From positions 1 through 64,000 of the forward strand of contig CAWBBR010000001.1 in assembly GCA_963787045.1 (NCBI GenBank): DNA of 64,000 nucleotides, written 5' to 3'. Below, one piece after another: positions 55,701-63,717 of this stretch. Numbering within the stretch: position 1 is the first letter of the stretch; each line of letters starts with the position of its first letter. This DNA comes from DATJGR01 sp963787045. GTDB taxonomy: Bacteria > Pseudomonadota > Gammaproteobacteria > Pseudomonadales > Azotimanducaceae. The position numbers and the translations under genes are program-made. The notes under the pieces are model-generated. The model saw nothing but the letters and a program-made list of their open reading frames with translations. It was not told the origin of the DNA and did not search any database.

Positions 55701-56599
55701 TCGGCGCGCAAGGCGTGAAAGCGTCGCTGGAAGCCCACGAACTGACGCGGTTTCCCGACGTCGAGGTGGCTGCGCAGCGCGTTCTGGAAGACGGCGATGG
55801 ACGCTTGATCGTTTATCCGGCCCTCGTCGATCGCGGCGCCAGCGTGTCGTTGGTGATGGCGCCGACGGCGGCCGAGCAACGGCGCCTGTCACGCGACGGA
55901 TATTCGCGGATGGTGCTTCTCAGCGAAGCGAAGACGACGCGCTTCCTGCAGAAGCAGGTACGCAACGAGCGCGATCTGGGGTTGCAGTTCGCGCCACTCG
56001 GTTCTGCGGACATGCTCGCGGACGAGTTGCTGCGCGCATCGGCCTGGTACTGCTTCTTCGATGGTCGGGAACTGCCGCACTCGACGACGGAGTACGAAAC
56101 GCGCCTCGCGCAGCGTCGCGGTACGTGGCCGGCAACGTTCGACACGCTGTTGTGTCACGCGAAAGCGATCCTTGCGGCCAGGTTCGCCGCGGTGCGCGCG
56201 CTCGCAGATGCAAAGTCGCCGGCGTTCGTCGATTCCGTGCGCGACATGAGCGCGCAGTTGGCGTTGCTGGTGCCCGCGGATTTTCTCGATCGCATTCCGT
56301 TGCGCCATCTCGGCGAGGTACCGCGATACCTCGACGCGATCTCGCATCGTCTCGATGGTCTGCAGGGGCGCATACAGAAGGATGCGCAACTGGCGGGTGA
56401 AATCGCAGTCTTCGAAGCGCGGCTTGCCCGCATCGTCGGCAAACTCGGCGCGCGTTCCGATCTCGAGGACGCGCGTTTCCTGATCGAGGAGTATCGCGTC
56501 GCGATATTTGCGCAGCGCTTACGAACGAAGGGGAAGGTGTCTGCGAAACGTATCGAGTCGGTATTGGTTCCGCTCGAAGAAGAAGCGGGTGTGCGTTGA
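52766..56599 (+). CDS. hrpA: ATP-dependent RNA helicase HrpA
   Basis: A 1277-residue DEAH-box helicase, close to the usual 1300. Walker A GETGSGKTT (79-87), DEAHE (176-180), SAT motif IITSATID, motif V region VVLATNVAETSLTVPNIGF and motif VI QRKGRCGRLAPG are intact. The winged-helix, ratchet and OB-fold segments follow (LLTELGALVEDRLTPVGRTM), and a long C-terminal domain specific to bacterial HrpA completes the chain. HrpA resolves stalled or collided ribosomes on mRNA. GTG start. The frame is intact over 3.8 kb, which is relevant to the frameshift question. Confidence 0.97.
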   Translation: MSGEFAHDSVMLRDVRSLERAFRNDPTRAKSALEDAQQRLRNRRASVPSVTFPDDLPIAQHVDEIRRLLDTHRVVIVAGETGSGKTTQLPKLCLAAGLGVRGLIGHTQPRRIAARAVSRRIAEELAVPLGQQVGYAVRFSDQTSEGTLIKVMTDGLLLNEITSDRWLSNYDALIIDEAHERSLNIDFLLGYVKVLLAKRNDLKVIITSATIDVGAFAKHFGDAPVVQVSGRGYPVEVVYRPAETGDVDQPQQILDAIREIERRPIQRASDVLVFLSGEREIHETSKLLRRELRDRYDILPLYARLPTAEQQRIFASGGRRRVVLATNVAETSLTVPNIGFVIDPGFARLSRYSYRSKLQRLPIERISRASADQRKGRCGRLAPGVCYRLYDETDFQAQPEYTDPEIRRTNLAAVVLQMRAFGLGDIESFPFLDPPEPRAIRDALTLLTELGALVEDRLTPVGRTMARLPIDPRLGRMLVEASAQGALAELLVIASGLALQDPRERPLESRAAADAAHQEFADKRSDYMGYLKLWNWHESSRQELSASALKRACQQKYVSFLRMREWRDLHRQLLLAVRQLGLRVNNEPAEYMAIHRSILAGSLSLIGLKDERGEYLGARNLRFRIFPGSYLASAHPKWLVGSEISETQRVYARCVASIEPEWVEAAAQHLLKRSYSEPHWDPRRGETVAFEKVSLFGLPLVERRRVSFKNIDPLQARDIFIRTGLVTGALTTKADFLPHNLALVAEIRELEAKQRRRDLLASDDVLASFYAERIPADVCDVRDLERWRRGAERHDPKLLFMSRNDVLMPEGARAGDDGFPSVLVLHDVEFRLRYSFAPGAVDDGVSLQVPLGLLAHVRQEPLDWLVPGLLGARCEALIRALPKALRRPLAPLPEKIDAILPALLRADTYRHGRLERILGERLEGFFDVRIPLDAWNLEAVDPHLRMNVQVRDNKGALVDQDRDAGALLARLEAKVAQRIGAQGVKASLEAHELTRFPDVEVAAQRVLEDGDGRLIVYPALVDRGASVSLVMAPTAAEQRRLSRDGYSRMVLLSEAKTTRFLQKQVRNERDLGLQFAPLGSADMLADELLRASAWYCFFDGRELPHSTTEYETRLAQRRGTWPATFDTLLCHAKAILAARFAAVRALADAKSPAFVDSVRDMSAQLALLVPADFLDRIPLRHLGEVPRYLDAISHRLDGLQGRIQKDAQLAGEIAVFEARLARIVGKLGARSDLEDARFLIEEYRVAIFAQRLRTKGKVSAKRIESVLVPLEEEAGVR

Positions 56600-56666
56600 G
56601 TTCGTACAACGAGGTGCATGCGATATCATCGCGGCTCGATTGAATCTCGCAGATGGGGAAAACCAG

Positions 56667-57383
56667 ATGTTGAAGCGCTGGATGATTGCCGGTCTGCTAA
56701 CCGGCCTGACGTTCAGCGCGTCTGCGGCCACGGAATCGGACGCGGGCCAGCCGTCGGATCCGTGGCAAGGCATGAACCGCAAGGTTTTCGCATTCAACAA
56801 CGCGATGGATCGCTGGATATTGAAGCCGGTCGCGAAAGGTTACGCGAAGATCACGCCGCACTTGCTGCGTCGCGGTGTCAGCAACTTCTTCAGCAACATT
56901 TCGTATCCGTTGGTCATCGTGAACGATTTTCTCCAGGGGAAGTTCGCCGACGGCGCGAGCGACACCGGGCGGTTCGTCATGAACACGACGCTCGGGCTCG
57001 GCGGATTGTTCGATCCCGCCGCTGGCGCGGGTCTTCATCCGCACGAGGAAGATTTCGGCCAGACGTTCGCGAAGTGGGGCGCCGGTTCCGGACCTTATCT
57101 GGTGCTGCCGTTCCTGGGACCTTCCGACGTGCGCGACGGTCTCGGCTCCGCCGTTGGCCTCGTGGCGCAGCCGATACGGTATCTGATCGAGGACGAACGA
57201 ACGCGCTATGCCTTGACGGCGCTGAACTTCATCGAGATACGCGCGAGCCTGCTCGATGCAGAGCAACTGATCAGCGGCGACCGTTACGTCTTCATGCGCG
57301 ATGCATATCTGCAGCGACGCGAATACCTGATAAAGGACGGCCAGGTAACCGATCAGTTCCTCGACGAAGACTGGAACGAGTAG
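56667..57383 (+). CDS. mlaA: Intermembrane phospholipid transport protein MlaA (VacJ)
   Basis: A 238-residue MlaA. Signature segments: DPWQGMNRKVFAFNNAMDRW, RRGVSNFFSNISYPLVIVND, NTTLGLGGLFDPA, FGQTFAKWGAGSGPYLVLPF and MRDAYLQRREYLI. MlaA removes mislocalised phospholipid from the outer leaflet of the outer membrane. The signal peptide ends SASAATESD and lacks the lipobox Cys that makes E. coli MlaA a lipoprotein. No other mla genes are next to it. Confidence 0.94.
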   Translation: MLKRWMIAGLLTGLTFSASAATESDAGQPSDPWQGMNRKVFAFNNAMDRWILKPVAKGYAKITPHLLRRGVSNFFSNISYPLVIVNDFLQGKFADGASDTGRFVMNTTLGLGGLFDPAAGAGLHPHEEDFGQTFAKWGAGSGPYLVLPFLGPSDVRDGLGSAVGLVAQPIRYLIEDERTRYALTALNFIEIRASLLDAEQLISGDRYVFMRDAYLQRREYLIKDGQVTDQFLDEDWNE

Positions 57384-57508
57384 CCCACAATTCCGGGACG
57401 AACCAGTCTTGTGATGGCAGTACCGAAGGAGTAGGGTGCGCGGCCCATATCAGGGCAAAAGACGCGCCGCCGTCGGCGTAGCTTCTACCGCCCTCGGTGG
57501 GAAGTTGC

Positions 57509-58657
57509 ATGACCCTCTTGGTAGTCGATCCGGATGACGCGACGTCGTCAGTCCTCGCGGATTCACTCTCGCAACTAGGCTTTACCGTTTCGCGGATCCC
57601 CGGCTTGGCGGAGCTTGCCGAGTGGGTGACGCATCGGCGCCCGGAACTGGTGCTGTGTCCTCATCATCCAGGCCACGCGCAACCGTTCGGACTGGCGAAG
57701 TCCATTCTGGTGCACGATCCGACGTTGCCGGTAGCGATCGTGACGCACGGCGATCTCGGCAACGCTGAATTGCTGGAGGCACTGCGCATCGGCGTCATCG
57801 ATGTGCTCGACGTCGATCACGCCACGGCCGATCTGGCGCAGCAGGTCGACAAAGCAATCGGGCGCAGCGGTCGCATAGCCCGCGTTGCAGCGCCGGCGAC
57901 GGCGGAAGACGCGCGCACGCGCGCCCAGCTGCGCGAGTTTCAGCGCGACCAGCGCGCCGGGCGTTACATCCAGATGGGGATGCTGCCGCCGAGCCCGATG
58001 GCGATCGACCGATATCGACTACGGCACAAGTTGTTCCCCTCGCTGATGTTGAGCGGCGATTTCGTCGACTATTTCCGCATCACGGACCGCCACTTTGCCT
58101 TCTATATGGCCGATGTGTCGGGCCACGGCGCGTCATCCGCGTTCGTAACGGTATTACTTAAGAACTTTTCTCGTCGGTTGCGACGCGAATATCGACCTAA
58201 AATGCTCAAGGCCCCGGGAGAGATTCTGGCGGCGCTGAATCGGGAACTCCTCGACAATCAGCTGGACAAGCATGTGGCAGTATTCATCGGCGTGATCGAC
58301 CTGGCAGACGATTCGCTGGCCTTCGCGAATGGCGGTCACTTCCCGTCTGCGATTCTGTGCGACGACGCAGGCTGTCGTTATCTCGAGGCGGCCGGCAAGC
58401 CGGTCGGATTGTTCGAAGGTGTGTCCTGGGAATCGAATCGGGAACCGCTGCGGGGCCCGCTTTCGCTCGCGATGGTCTCGGACGGCGTGCTCGAGATCAT
58501 GGGTACGGTGCCTCTGGCCGACAAGGAACGCCGGCTGCTCGACGCAGTCCAAACGACGCATTCGAAGGGAACCGAATTGTGGCAGGTGCTCGGGCTCGAT
58601 CAGCGCGAAGCCGGACCGGACGACATCGCCTGCCTGGTGATCACGAAAGAGGCGTGA
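57509..58657 (+). CDS. PP2C-type (SpoIIE/RsbU) phosphatase with degenerate receiver
   Basis: A 382-residue protein. Residues 1-125 have the receiver fold (TLLVVDPDDATSSVLADSLS), but the phospho-acceptor position reads CPHHPG (50-55) instead of an Asp, and the conserved Lys near LDVDHA is absent. A linker helix leads to a complete PP2C domain: LSGDFVDYFRI, ADVSGHGASSAFVTVL, FANGGHFPSAIL, MVSDGVLEIMG and GPDDIACLVI, with the metal-binding Asp residues. It should dephosphorylate a STAS protein, which is encoded by the next gene. The layout is HsbR-like, but without its kinase domain. Confidence 0.9.
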   Translation: MTLLVVDPDDATSSVLADSLSQLGFTVSRIPGLAELAEWVTHRRPELVLCPHHPGHAQPFGLAKSILVHDPTLPVAIVTHGDLGNAELLEALRIGVIDVLDVDHATADLAQQVDKAIGRSGRIARVAAPATAEDARTRAQLREFQRDQRAGRYIQMGMLPPSPMAIDRYRLRHKLFPSLMLSGDFVDYFRITDRHFAFYMADVSGHGASSAFVTVLLKNFSRRLRREYRPKMLKAPGEILAALNRELLDNQLDKHVAVFIGVIDLADDSLAFANGGHFPSAILCDDAGCRYLEAAGKPVGLFEGVSWESNREPLRGPLSLAMVSDGVLEIMGTVPLADKERRLLDAVQTTHSKGTELWQVLGLDQREAGPDDIACLVITKEA

Positions 58658-58658
58658 T

Positions 58659-59159
58659 GTGAACGCGTTGTCGAACAACGGCCGTATTCTGGTGGCGCAC
58701 CACCACGGCGTGTATCTGATGAAGTTCGTCGGTGACGTACGCGTGACGCTATGCGCCGCGGTCGATACATTCCTGGATTCGATGTTGTCCGACGCCGGCT
58801 TCAAGTCCGTCGTAGTCGATCTCACGCGAACGACCGGCATCGACAGCACTTCGCTCGGCATCCTCGCCAAGCTGTCGATTCGGGCGCAGGAGCGCTTCGG
58901 CTTCGTGCCGACACTGGTGTCGACCAACCTCGATATCACACGCGTGTTGAAGACGATGGGATTCGACGACGTGTTCCACATCATCGAAGTGCCGCTCGAG
59001 CACAAGGAACAGTTCGGGGAACTCAATCCGTTCGATTGCAGCGAAGAAGACATGCGTCAGCGCGTGCTCGACGCGCACCGCATTCTGATGTCGCTGAACG
59101 AGTCGAATCGCGAGGCGTTTCAAGACCTCGTCGAAACGCTGGAAGCCGCCGCTCGCTAG
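58659..59159 (+). CDS. STAS-domain anti-sigma-factor antagonist
   Basis: A 166-residue protein. The STAS fold is clear (GVYLMKFVGDVRVTLCAAVD, VVVDLTRTTGIDSTSLGILA), with candidate phosphosites Ser63/Thr64 in the GIDSTS loop. A helical C-terminal tail of about 50 residues (EEDMRQRVLDAHRILMSLNE) exceeds the usual 110-residue length. GTG start one base after the phosphatase stop, so they form a switch pair. No anti-sigma kinase or sigma factor lies next to it. Overall it resembles the HsbA partner of HsbR in pseudomonads. Confidence 0.88.
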   Translation: MNALSNNGRILVAHHHGVYLMKFVGDVRVTLCAAVDTFLDSMLSDAGFKSVVVDLTRTTGIDSTSLGILAKLSIRAQERFGFVPTLVSTNLDITRVLKTMGFDDVFHIIEVPLEHKEQFGELNPFDCSEEDMRQRVLDAHRILMSLNESNREAFQDLVETLEAAAR

Positions 59160-59258
59160 TCCGTCTCCTTTGCGCCGTATTGGCAGAACGCCTTGCGATT
59201 TGTCAGTATGGCGAGCGCGCTCGACGTGCTCACATCAAAAACTTCCGGGGAGAAAGAA

Positions 59259-59930
59259 ATGGTCGCTCGACAGATGCCGCGCTTTGCGGCAGCAACAGCC
59301 GTGCTGAGTCTCCTGTTTGCGACCGCGGCGTTCAGCGCCGATCCGCCGGCCGTCTCTCCCGATGGCCTGCACCTGGTCAAGAACACCGAGTTCGCGCTCG
59401 TGTACGTGAAGCCTGGCGCTACGCTGAAGCCGTATACGAAATTCGCGATCCTCAACTGCTACGTCAGCTTCGCTCCGAACTGGCGCGAGAACATGCAGAC
59501 GAACTTCAACATCCCGATCACGGAAGATCAGATCAAGCAGACCGAGTCGGAACTCGCGGCCGAGTTCAAGAAAGTGTTCGTTGCACAACTCGAGCAGGGC
59601 GGCTACCAACTGACCGACAATGCCGCGCCCGACGTGCTGGTGTTGCGACCCGCCATCATCAACCTGCAGATCACCGCACCGCAGGACATGGAAGATCCCG
59701 ACGAGCAGACGTTCTCCACCTCCGCCGGACAGATGACGTTGGTCCTCGAACTGTTCGACTCGGTGACGAGTGAATTGCTCGGTCGCGTGGTCGATCCGGA
59801 AGACGCGAGCAACTACGGCATATTCACTTGGGGATCGAAGGTGGGCAACATTCAAGCCGCCGACGAGATCATGACGAAATGGTCCGACACGCTGCGCCAC
59901 TACATGGAAGCGGCGAACGGCGCCCAATAA
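59259..59930 (+). CDS. Exported protein, DUF3313-like
   Basis: A 223-residue exported protein. The signal peptide ends near TAAFSADPP. The mature part has GLHLVKNTEFALVYVKPGAT, YTKFAILNCYVSFAPNW and DVLVLRPAIINLQITAPQDM, then an alternating strand LVLELFDSVTSELLGRVVDP and a terminal helix. This resembles the DUF3313 family of periplasmic or outer-membrane-associated proteins, without a lipobox. GGGGAGAAAGAA precedes the start. Function unknown. Confidence 0.65.
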   Translation: MVARQMPRFAAATAVLSLLFATAAFSADPPAVSPDGLHLVKNTEFALVYVKPGATLKPYTKFAILNCYVSFAPNWRENMQTNFNIPITEDQIKQTESELAAEFKKVFVAQLEQGGYQLTDNAAPDVLVLRPAIINLQITAPQDMEDPDEQTFSTSAGQMTLVLELFDSVTSELLGRVVDPEDASNYGIFTWGSKVGNIQAADEIMTKWSDTLRHYMEAANGAQ

Positions 59931-59964
59931 CAGCGAATTCATCGACGATTCGAGGGCATACAGA

Positions 59965-60466
59965 ATGATCCACGCGCGACTTTCGAGCGCCGCCGCGAAC
60001 GTGGCTGCCGCAGCGTTTCTGCTGGCTCGCCGCGTCGGCCGTTGGCGATACGCCACCGCCGCCGCAGCAGTTGTACGTGTACCCCGCACACGGACAGACC
60101 TACGAGCAGCAGCAGCAGGATCAGTTCCAGTGCTACGAGTTCGGCAAGAACGAGACCGGATTCGATCCGATGGCAGCGCCACCCCCACCGCCGCCGCAAC
60201 AGAAGCGTGCCGGATTCTTCGGCGGTGCGTTTGCGGGTGCGCTCCTCGGTGTGGCTGTTGGCGCCATCGCCGGCAATGCCGGTGAAGGGGCCGCGATCGG
60301 CGCGACGAGCGGTGGCTTGTTCGGCGGCATGCGAAGTGCGCAGGCGCGCAATCAGCAGCAGCAGGAGCAGCAACAGCAACAGGCGCAGATGCTCGCCACC
60401 GAGCGAAGCAACTACAACCGCGCCTATTCGGCCTGCCTCGAAGGCCGCGGCTATACCGTCGACTAG
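59965..60466 (+). CDS. Glycine-zipper envelope protein with Pro and Gln runs, frameshifted
   Basis: The signal-peptide part (MIHARLSSAAANVAAAAFLL) is in one frame. Near 60025 the frame changes and gives AASAVGDTPPPPQQLYVYPA, QTYEQQQQDQFQCYEFGKNE, then a glycine zipper (GFFGGAFAGALLGVAVGAIA, GATSGGLFGGM) between a proline run and a glutamine run (NQQQQEQQQQQAQ). It ends YNRAYSACLEGRGYTVD. Glycine zippers insert in membranes or oligomerise. The motif CxxxxGRGYxV is seen in related small envelope proteins. Role unknown. Confidence 0.7.
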
Positions 60467-60475
60467 GAGAACAAC

Positions 60476-60922
60476 ATGAAGCCGGTCACGCTATTGCCGC
60501 TGTTCGCTTGCCTGGGCGCGGTGTCTTCGTTCGCGGCGTCGGGCGGATCGTCGGGTGCGCCGTTCGACGGGAAGACCAATCTCGTATGCACCGTTCAGCA
60601 ATTGTTCGAGTGCGACAGCTACGCCGGTTGTCGCGCGGTCGCCGAAGACGTGGCGTTTCCGATTCGTCATCTCGACGTCGACGTCGGCAAACACACGATC
60701 AAGATCGAACACCTCGAAGCCGACTTGACGAGCCCGATCACCACCAGCGAAGTGGTACAAGGCAAATTGCTGTTGCAAGGCACCGATTCCGGAATCAAAG
60801 GCGAGGCGGGCGGCGGCGGATACACGCTGTCGATCAATCAAGCCTACGGCAACATGATCCTGACCGTTGCGGGGCAGGACGTTGCGTTCGTCGGAATGGG
60901 CGCGTGTATCGCGAAGCGCTAG
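60476..60922 (+). CDS. Exported hypothetical protein
   Basis: A 148-residue exported protein, starting 9 bases after the glycine-zipper gene. The signal peptide is VTLLPLFACLGAVSSFAASG. The mature part has a Cys pair (LVCTVQQLFECDSYAGCRAV), beta strands (HTIKIEHLEADLTSPITTSE) and the end VAFVGMGACIAKR, so two disulfides are possible. It looks like a small periplasmic beta protein of the kind common in this lineage. No family recognised. Confidence 0.65.
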   Translation: MKPVTLLPLFACLGAVSSFAASGGSSGAPFDGKTNLVCTVQQLFECDSYAGCRAVAEDVAFPIRHLDVDVGKHTIKIEHLEADLTSPITTSEVVQGKLLLQGTDSGIKGEAGGGGYTLSINQAYGNMILTVAGQDVAFVGMGACIAKR

Positions 60923-60926
60923 CGCT

Positions 60927-61373
60927 TCAAGCCTTCCGCGCTTCGAGCTTTGCCGCGATGAAATCGTCGTGCGAGACGTACAACAGATCCGCAATGCGGC
61001 GGATCGTGTATTCCTCGTGAACGTCGATGCTCGAATCGGAGCCCGCGAGGCGCCACAACAGCAGAATCAACTGCCGCTTCTCATCCATCGATAACGAGTC
61101 GTTCACGGCGCGCGTGAACGGATACATCGAGATCGCAGTGTCGTGTTCCGACTTCGCGCGATCGACCAGCGCCTGCACCTGTTCATCGGTCAGCTTGAAC
61201 ATCGCCTGCACCGCCTCTCGCGTCGATTCGAGTTCCGCGTCGGTGATGTTCTGATCGGCCCACGCGACTTCCAGCAGCAGCATCGCCGCCGCCATTGGGG
61301 CGGCTTGCGACGCGTCCAGATCGCTCGATGTGGAAGGGAATTGTTGCAGCAGGGTCTTCAGGCGCTCGAACAT
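60927..61373 (-). CDS. TerB-family protein
   Basis: A 148-residue all-helical protein with the TerB-like tandem metal motif: LLLEVAWADQNITDAELEST and LWRLAGSDSSIDVHEEYTIR, each with Asp/Glu spacing as in tellurite-resistance TerB. Probably cytoplasmic. The start lies 16 bases inside the end of dusA, so it is cotranscribed with it. A stress role is assumed for the family; its link with tRNA modification is unclear. Confidence 0.88.
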   Translation of the reverse strand: MFERLKTLLQQFPSTSSDLDASQAAPMAAAMLLLEVAWADQNITDAELESTREAVQAMFKLTDEQVQALVDRAKSEHDTAISMYPFTRAVNDSLSMDEKRQLILLLWRLAGSDSSIDVHEEYTIRRIADLLYVSHDDFIAAKLEARKA

Positions 61374-62425
61374 ACGAAAGCTCGCTCCTCGATATTGGCT
61401 TCGTCGACGAAAGACGCCGCGTCGATCAGCACGTCGATGCCGGCGCCCGGACGATGCGAATGTTCCGACAGGTGGCGCCGATAGCGCCGTGCGCCCGGTA
61501 GACCATTGAACAGTCCATGCAGGTGCCGCGCAACGTCGTGCAGACGGGTACCGCGCTCGATTTCACAGCGGACGTAGGGCAGCAGTCGTTCGAGTGCATC
61601 CGCGCGGCTGAGCGGTGGCGCGGTGCCGAACAGATCGGCGTCGAGCGCGGTCAGAATCCACGGATTGTGATAGGCGGCGCGACCGAGCATTACGCCATCG
61701 ACGGAGCGCAGTTGCTCGCGCACGACGTCGAGCGTCTCGATTCCTCCGTTGACCACCATCGTCAGCGCGGGGAAGTCCGCTTTGAGACGACTGACGCGCG
61801 TCCAATCGAGCGGCGGAATGGTGCGGTTCTGTGCGGGACTCAGTCCGGTGAGAATCGCTTTGCGCGCGTGCACGATGAAGGTGTCGCAACCCGTGCCTGC
61901 AACGGTATCGACGAACCGTGCGAGAAAGTCGTAGTCGTCGTCGCCATCTACGCCGGTGCGGCATTTCACCGTTACGGGTATGTCGACAGCCGAGCGCATT
62001 GCAGCCACGCACTCCGCCACGAGTTCGGGTTCGAGCATCAGACACGCGCCAATGCGAGCCTGTTGTACACGATCGGACGGACAACCGACGTTCAGGTTGA
62101 CCTCATCGAAGCCTGCGTCGGCCGCGAACCGCGCGCAGGTCGCCAGGCTCGCGGGGTCGGCGCCGCCGAGCTGCAACGCCACCGGATGTTGCTCCGCCGA
62201 ATACGTGAGCAGCCGTTCCCGCGGCCCATGCAGCAGCGCGCCGGTGCTGATCATCTCGGTGTACAGCCGCGCGTGCGGTGCGAGCAGCCGATGAAAATGC
62301 CGGCAGTGTCGATCTGTCCACTCCATCATCGGAGCGACGCAGAGTTTCCAGCTCGGTTGTTGCGCCCAGTGCTTTTGCGGCCTTCCAGCAAATATCCAGT
62401 ATTTTCGTCTCATTGCGGTGCTCAC
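61358..62425 (-). CDS. dusA: tRNA-dihydrouridine synthase A, N-terminus possibly altered
   Basis: Flavin enzyme that reduces U20/U20a of tRNA. WKLCVAPMMEWTDRHCRHFH (flavin site), VNLNVGCPSDRVQQARIGAC (with the catalytic Cys), VTVKCRTGVDG, MVVNGGIETLD and GVMLGRAAYHNPWI are all standard. The family normally begins close to the VAPMM strand. Here about 25 extra residues (MRRKYWIFAGRPQKHWAQQP) precede it from a GTG or ATG in lower-GC sequence directly beside an integrase. This suggests that the 5' end was rewritten by integration. A shorter start is possible. Confidence 0.93.
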   Translation of the reverse strand: MSTAMRRKYWIFAGRPQKHWAQQPSWKLCVAPMMEWTDRHCRHFHRLLAPHARLYTEMISTGALLHGPRERLLTYSAEQHPVALQLGGADPASLATCARFAADAGFDEVNLNVGCPSDRVQQARIGACLMLEPELVAECVAAMRSAVDIPVTVKCRTGVDGDDDYDFLARFVDTVAGTGCDTFIVHARKAILTGLSPAQNRTIPPLDWTRVSRLKADFPALTMVVNGGIETLDVVREQLRSVDGVMLGRAAYHNPWILTALDADLFGTAPPLSRADALERLLPYVRCEIERGTRLHDVARHLHGLFNGLPGARRYRRHLSEHSHRPGAGIDVLIDAASFVDEANIEERAFVCSSA

Positions 62426-62432
62426 GCTTGCA

Positions 62433-62510
62433 AGTACCCCAAACTCGGTGCAAAGCCGCGCACAAGGTAAAAGTGCCCCAATTTGGGGTACTCAGAGACG
62501 GTGGGGTACT
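62433..62510. repeat. Four copies of an AGTACCCCA box beside dusA, candidate attachment/arm sites
   Basis: AGTACCCCA at 62433-62441, AGTGCCCCA at 62472-62480, and two inverted copies TGGGGTACT at 62484-62492 and 62502-62510. The second and third form the inverted repeat CCCCAATTTGGGG. They lie between the dusA start and the integrase. Clustered short repeats at this position are what integrase core and arm sites look like. Assignment is by position only. Confidence 0.5.
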
Positions 62511-62517
62511 GCATTTG

Positions 62518-63455
62518 TTGTATCACGTAGAGCCGCGAGGGAAGCGTTACCGCACGCAGGTGATCATCAAGGACGGTGGAAAGATTGTACACCGCGAGCA
62601 GAAGGGCAAGTTTACGGCTCGGCGCGACGCTGATTCATGGGGTGGCACGCGATAAGGCACTGTAGGAGGCGCTGGAGCTGAACGCTGATGGTGATCCCGG
62701 CAGATGGAACCAGCTCACCTCCAAGGCGACCGCGACAACCACGCTCGCGGACATCAGTCGACGCTACCGGGCCGAATATTCCGCAAGCTTTGGTCGAACC
62801 GTTGGGGAGGATCTGAAGCTACTCGAGCGATCGAAAACTCGCGAGCATGCTGGTGACGAAGATCAAGTCGAGTGACATCGTGGCGCACATCAAGCTTCGG
62901 TTCGACGGTGTCAAAGATCCCCGCAAGCGCGATATGTTCCTCGTGGTCCCCGTCAGTCCCGCAACCGCTGCCAACGACTTGGTCAGGCTGAACGCTGTTC
63001 GATGCGGCGTGGTCCAGCTTCGACATCGAGGCACCCCGAGAGGAATTGGAGAAAGCACGCATCGAGTGCCGCAAGCGACGGCTGATCGCGAAGGCGATTG
63101 AGCGCAACCGGCTCGCTACCGACGATGAGATCGAGCAGTTGTGTGCACACTTCGAGGACTCGAGAGGAACGATCCCGATGGCGGAAATCGTGCGATTCGC
63201 GGTCGCATCGGCTCGCCGACAGGATGAGATCACCCAACTGCGTTGGGAGGATTGCGACGAAAAAGACACTTACGGGCAAGGTGCGCCGCGCCTCATGGAC
63301 CCTGGTGGTTCTCGGAAGGACGTTGCATTCAAGTTCACTCGCACGGCCTGGGCCATTGCGATGCGTCAGCTGCGCACCAATAAGCGGATATTTCCCTATG
63401 AATCTCGGTCGATCTCAAGCGCCTTCACGCACGCATGCAAGGTGCTTGTTGGCCT
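62518..63455 (+). pseudogene. Phage-type tyrosine integrase, frameshifted and 3'-truncated
   Basis: Pieces in several frames follow the integrase order: an N-terminal SAM-like part (EPRGKRYRTQVIIKDGGKIV, FTARRDADSWG), then after an in-frame stop EALELNADGDPGRWNQLTSK and ADISRRYRAEYSASFGRTVG, the core-binding domain (KLASMLVTKIKSSDIVAHIK; VSPATAANDLVRLNAV; FDAAWSSFDIEAPREELEKA), and the catalytic domain up to VRFAVASARRQDEITQLRWE (first catalytic Arg) and IFPYESRSISSAFTHACKVL. The following H-x-x-R, His and Tyr segments are missing; homology ends near 63455. It points away from dusA. Not functional as read. Confidence 0.82.
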
Positions 63456-63717
63456 CCTGAGAATTCCCCAGTTAGGGCTTCCTTCTGGTCCATTGTCGCC
63501 CCTCGGTTGTTTCGCCTGGGGTCGAAGGATTAGCGACGCCTCAAGTATTGTCGAGCGCCGATGTCGCACTACACATTTCGGTAAATACCTCCCACCTCAC
63601 TCCTGCGTTACAACAAGTGGAGTCTTCAAGACAGGAAAAGACACACCCGTCACATGAGTGACATCTGCCTTCAGTACCGTAGACGCAATTTGGCACATTG
63701 CGCCCTGAAGACAGAAC
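63456..63717. other. Lower-GC stretch without a recognised gene
   Basis: About 260 bases after the integrase break. Base composition is visibly closer to even than in the chromosome on the left. A 64-residue cysteine-rich ORF on the minus strand (63541-63735) has no family and overlaps the sulfotransferase start. Nothing else is supported. Confidence 0.4.
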
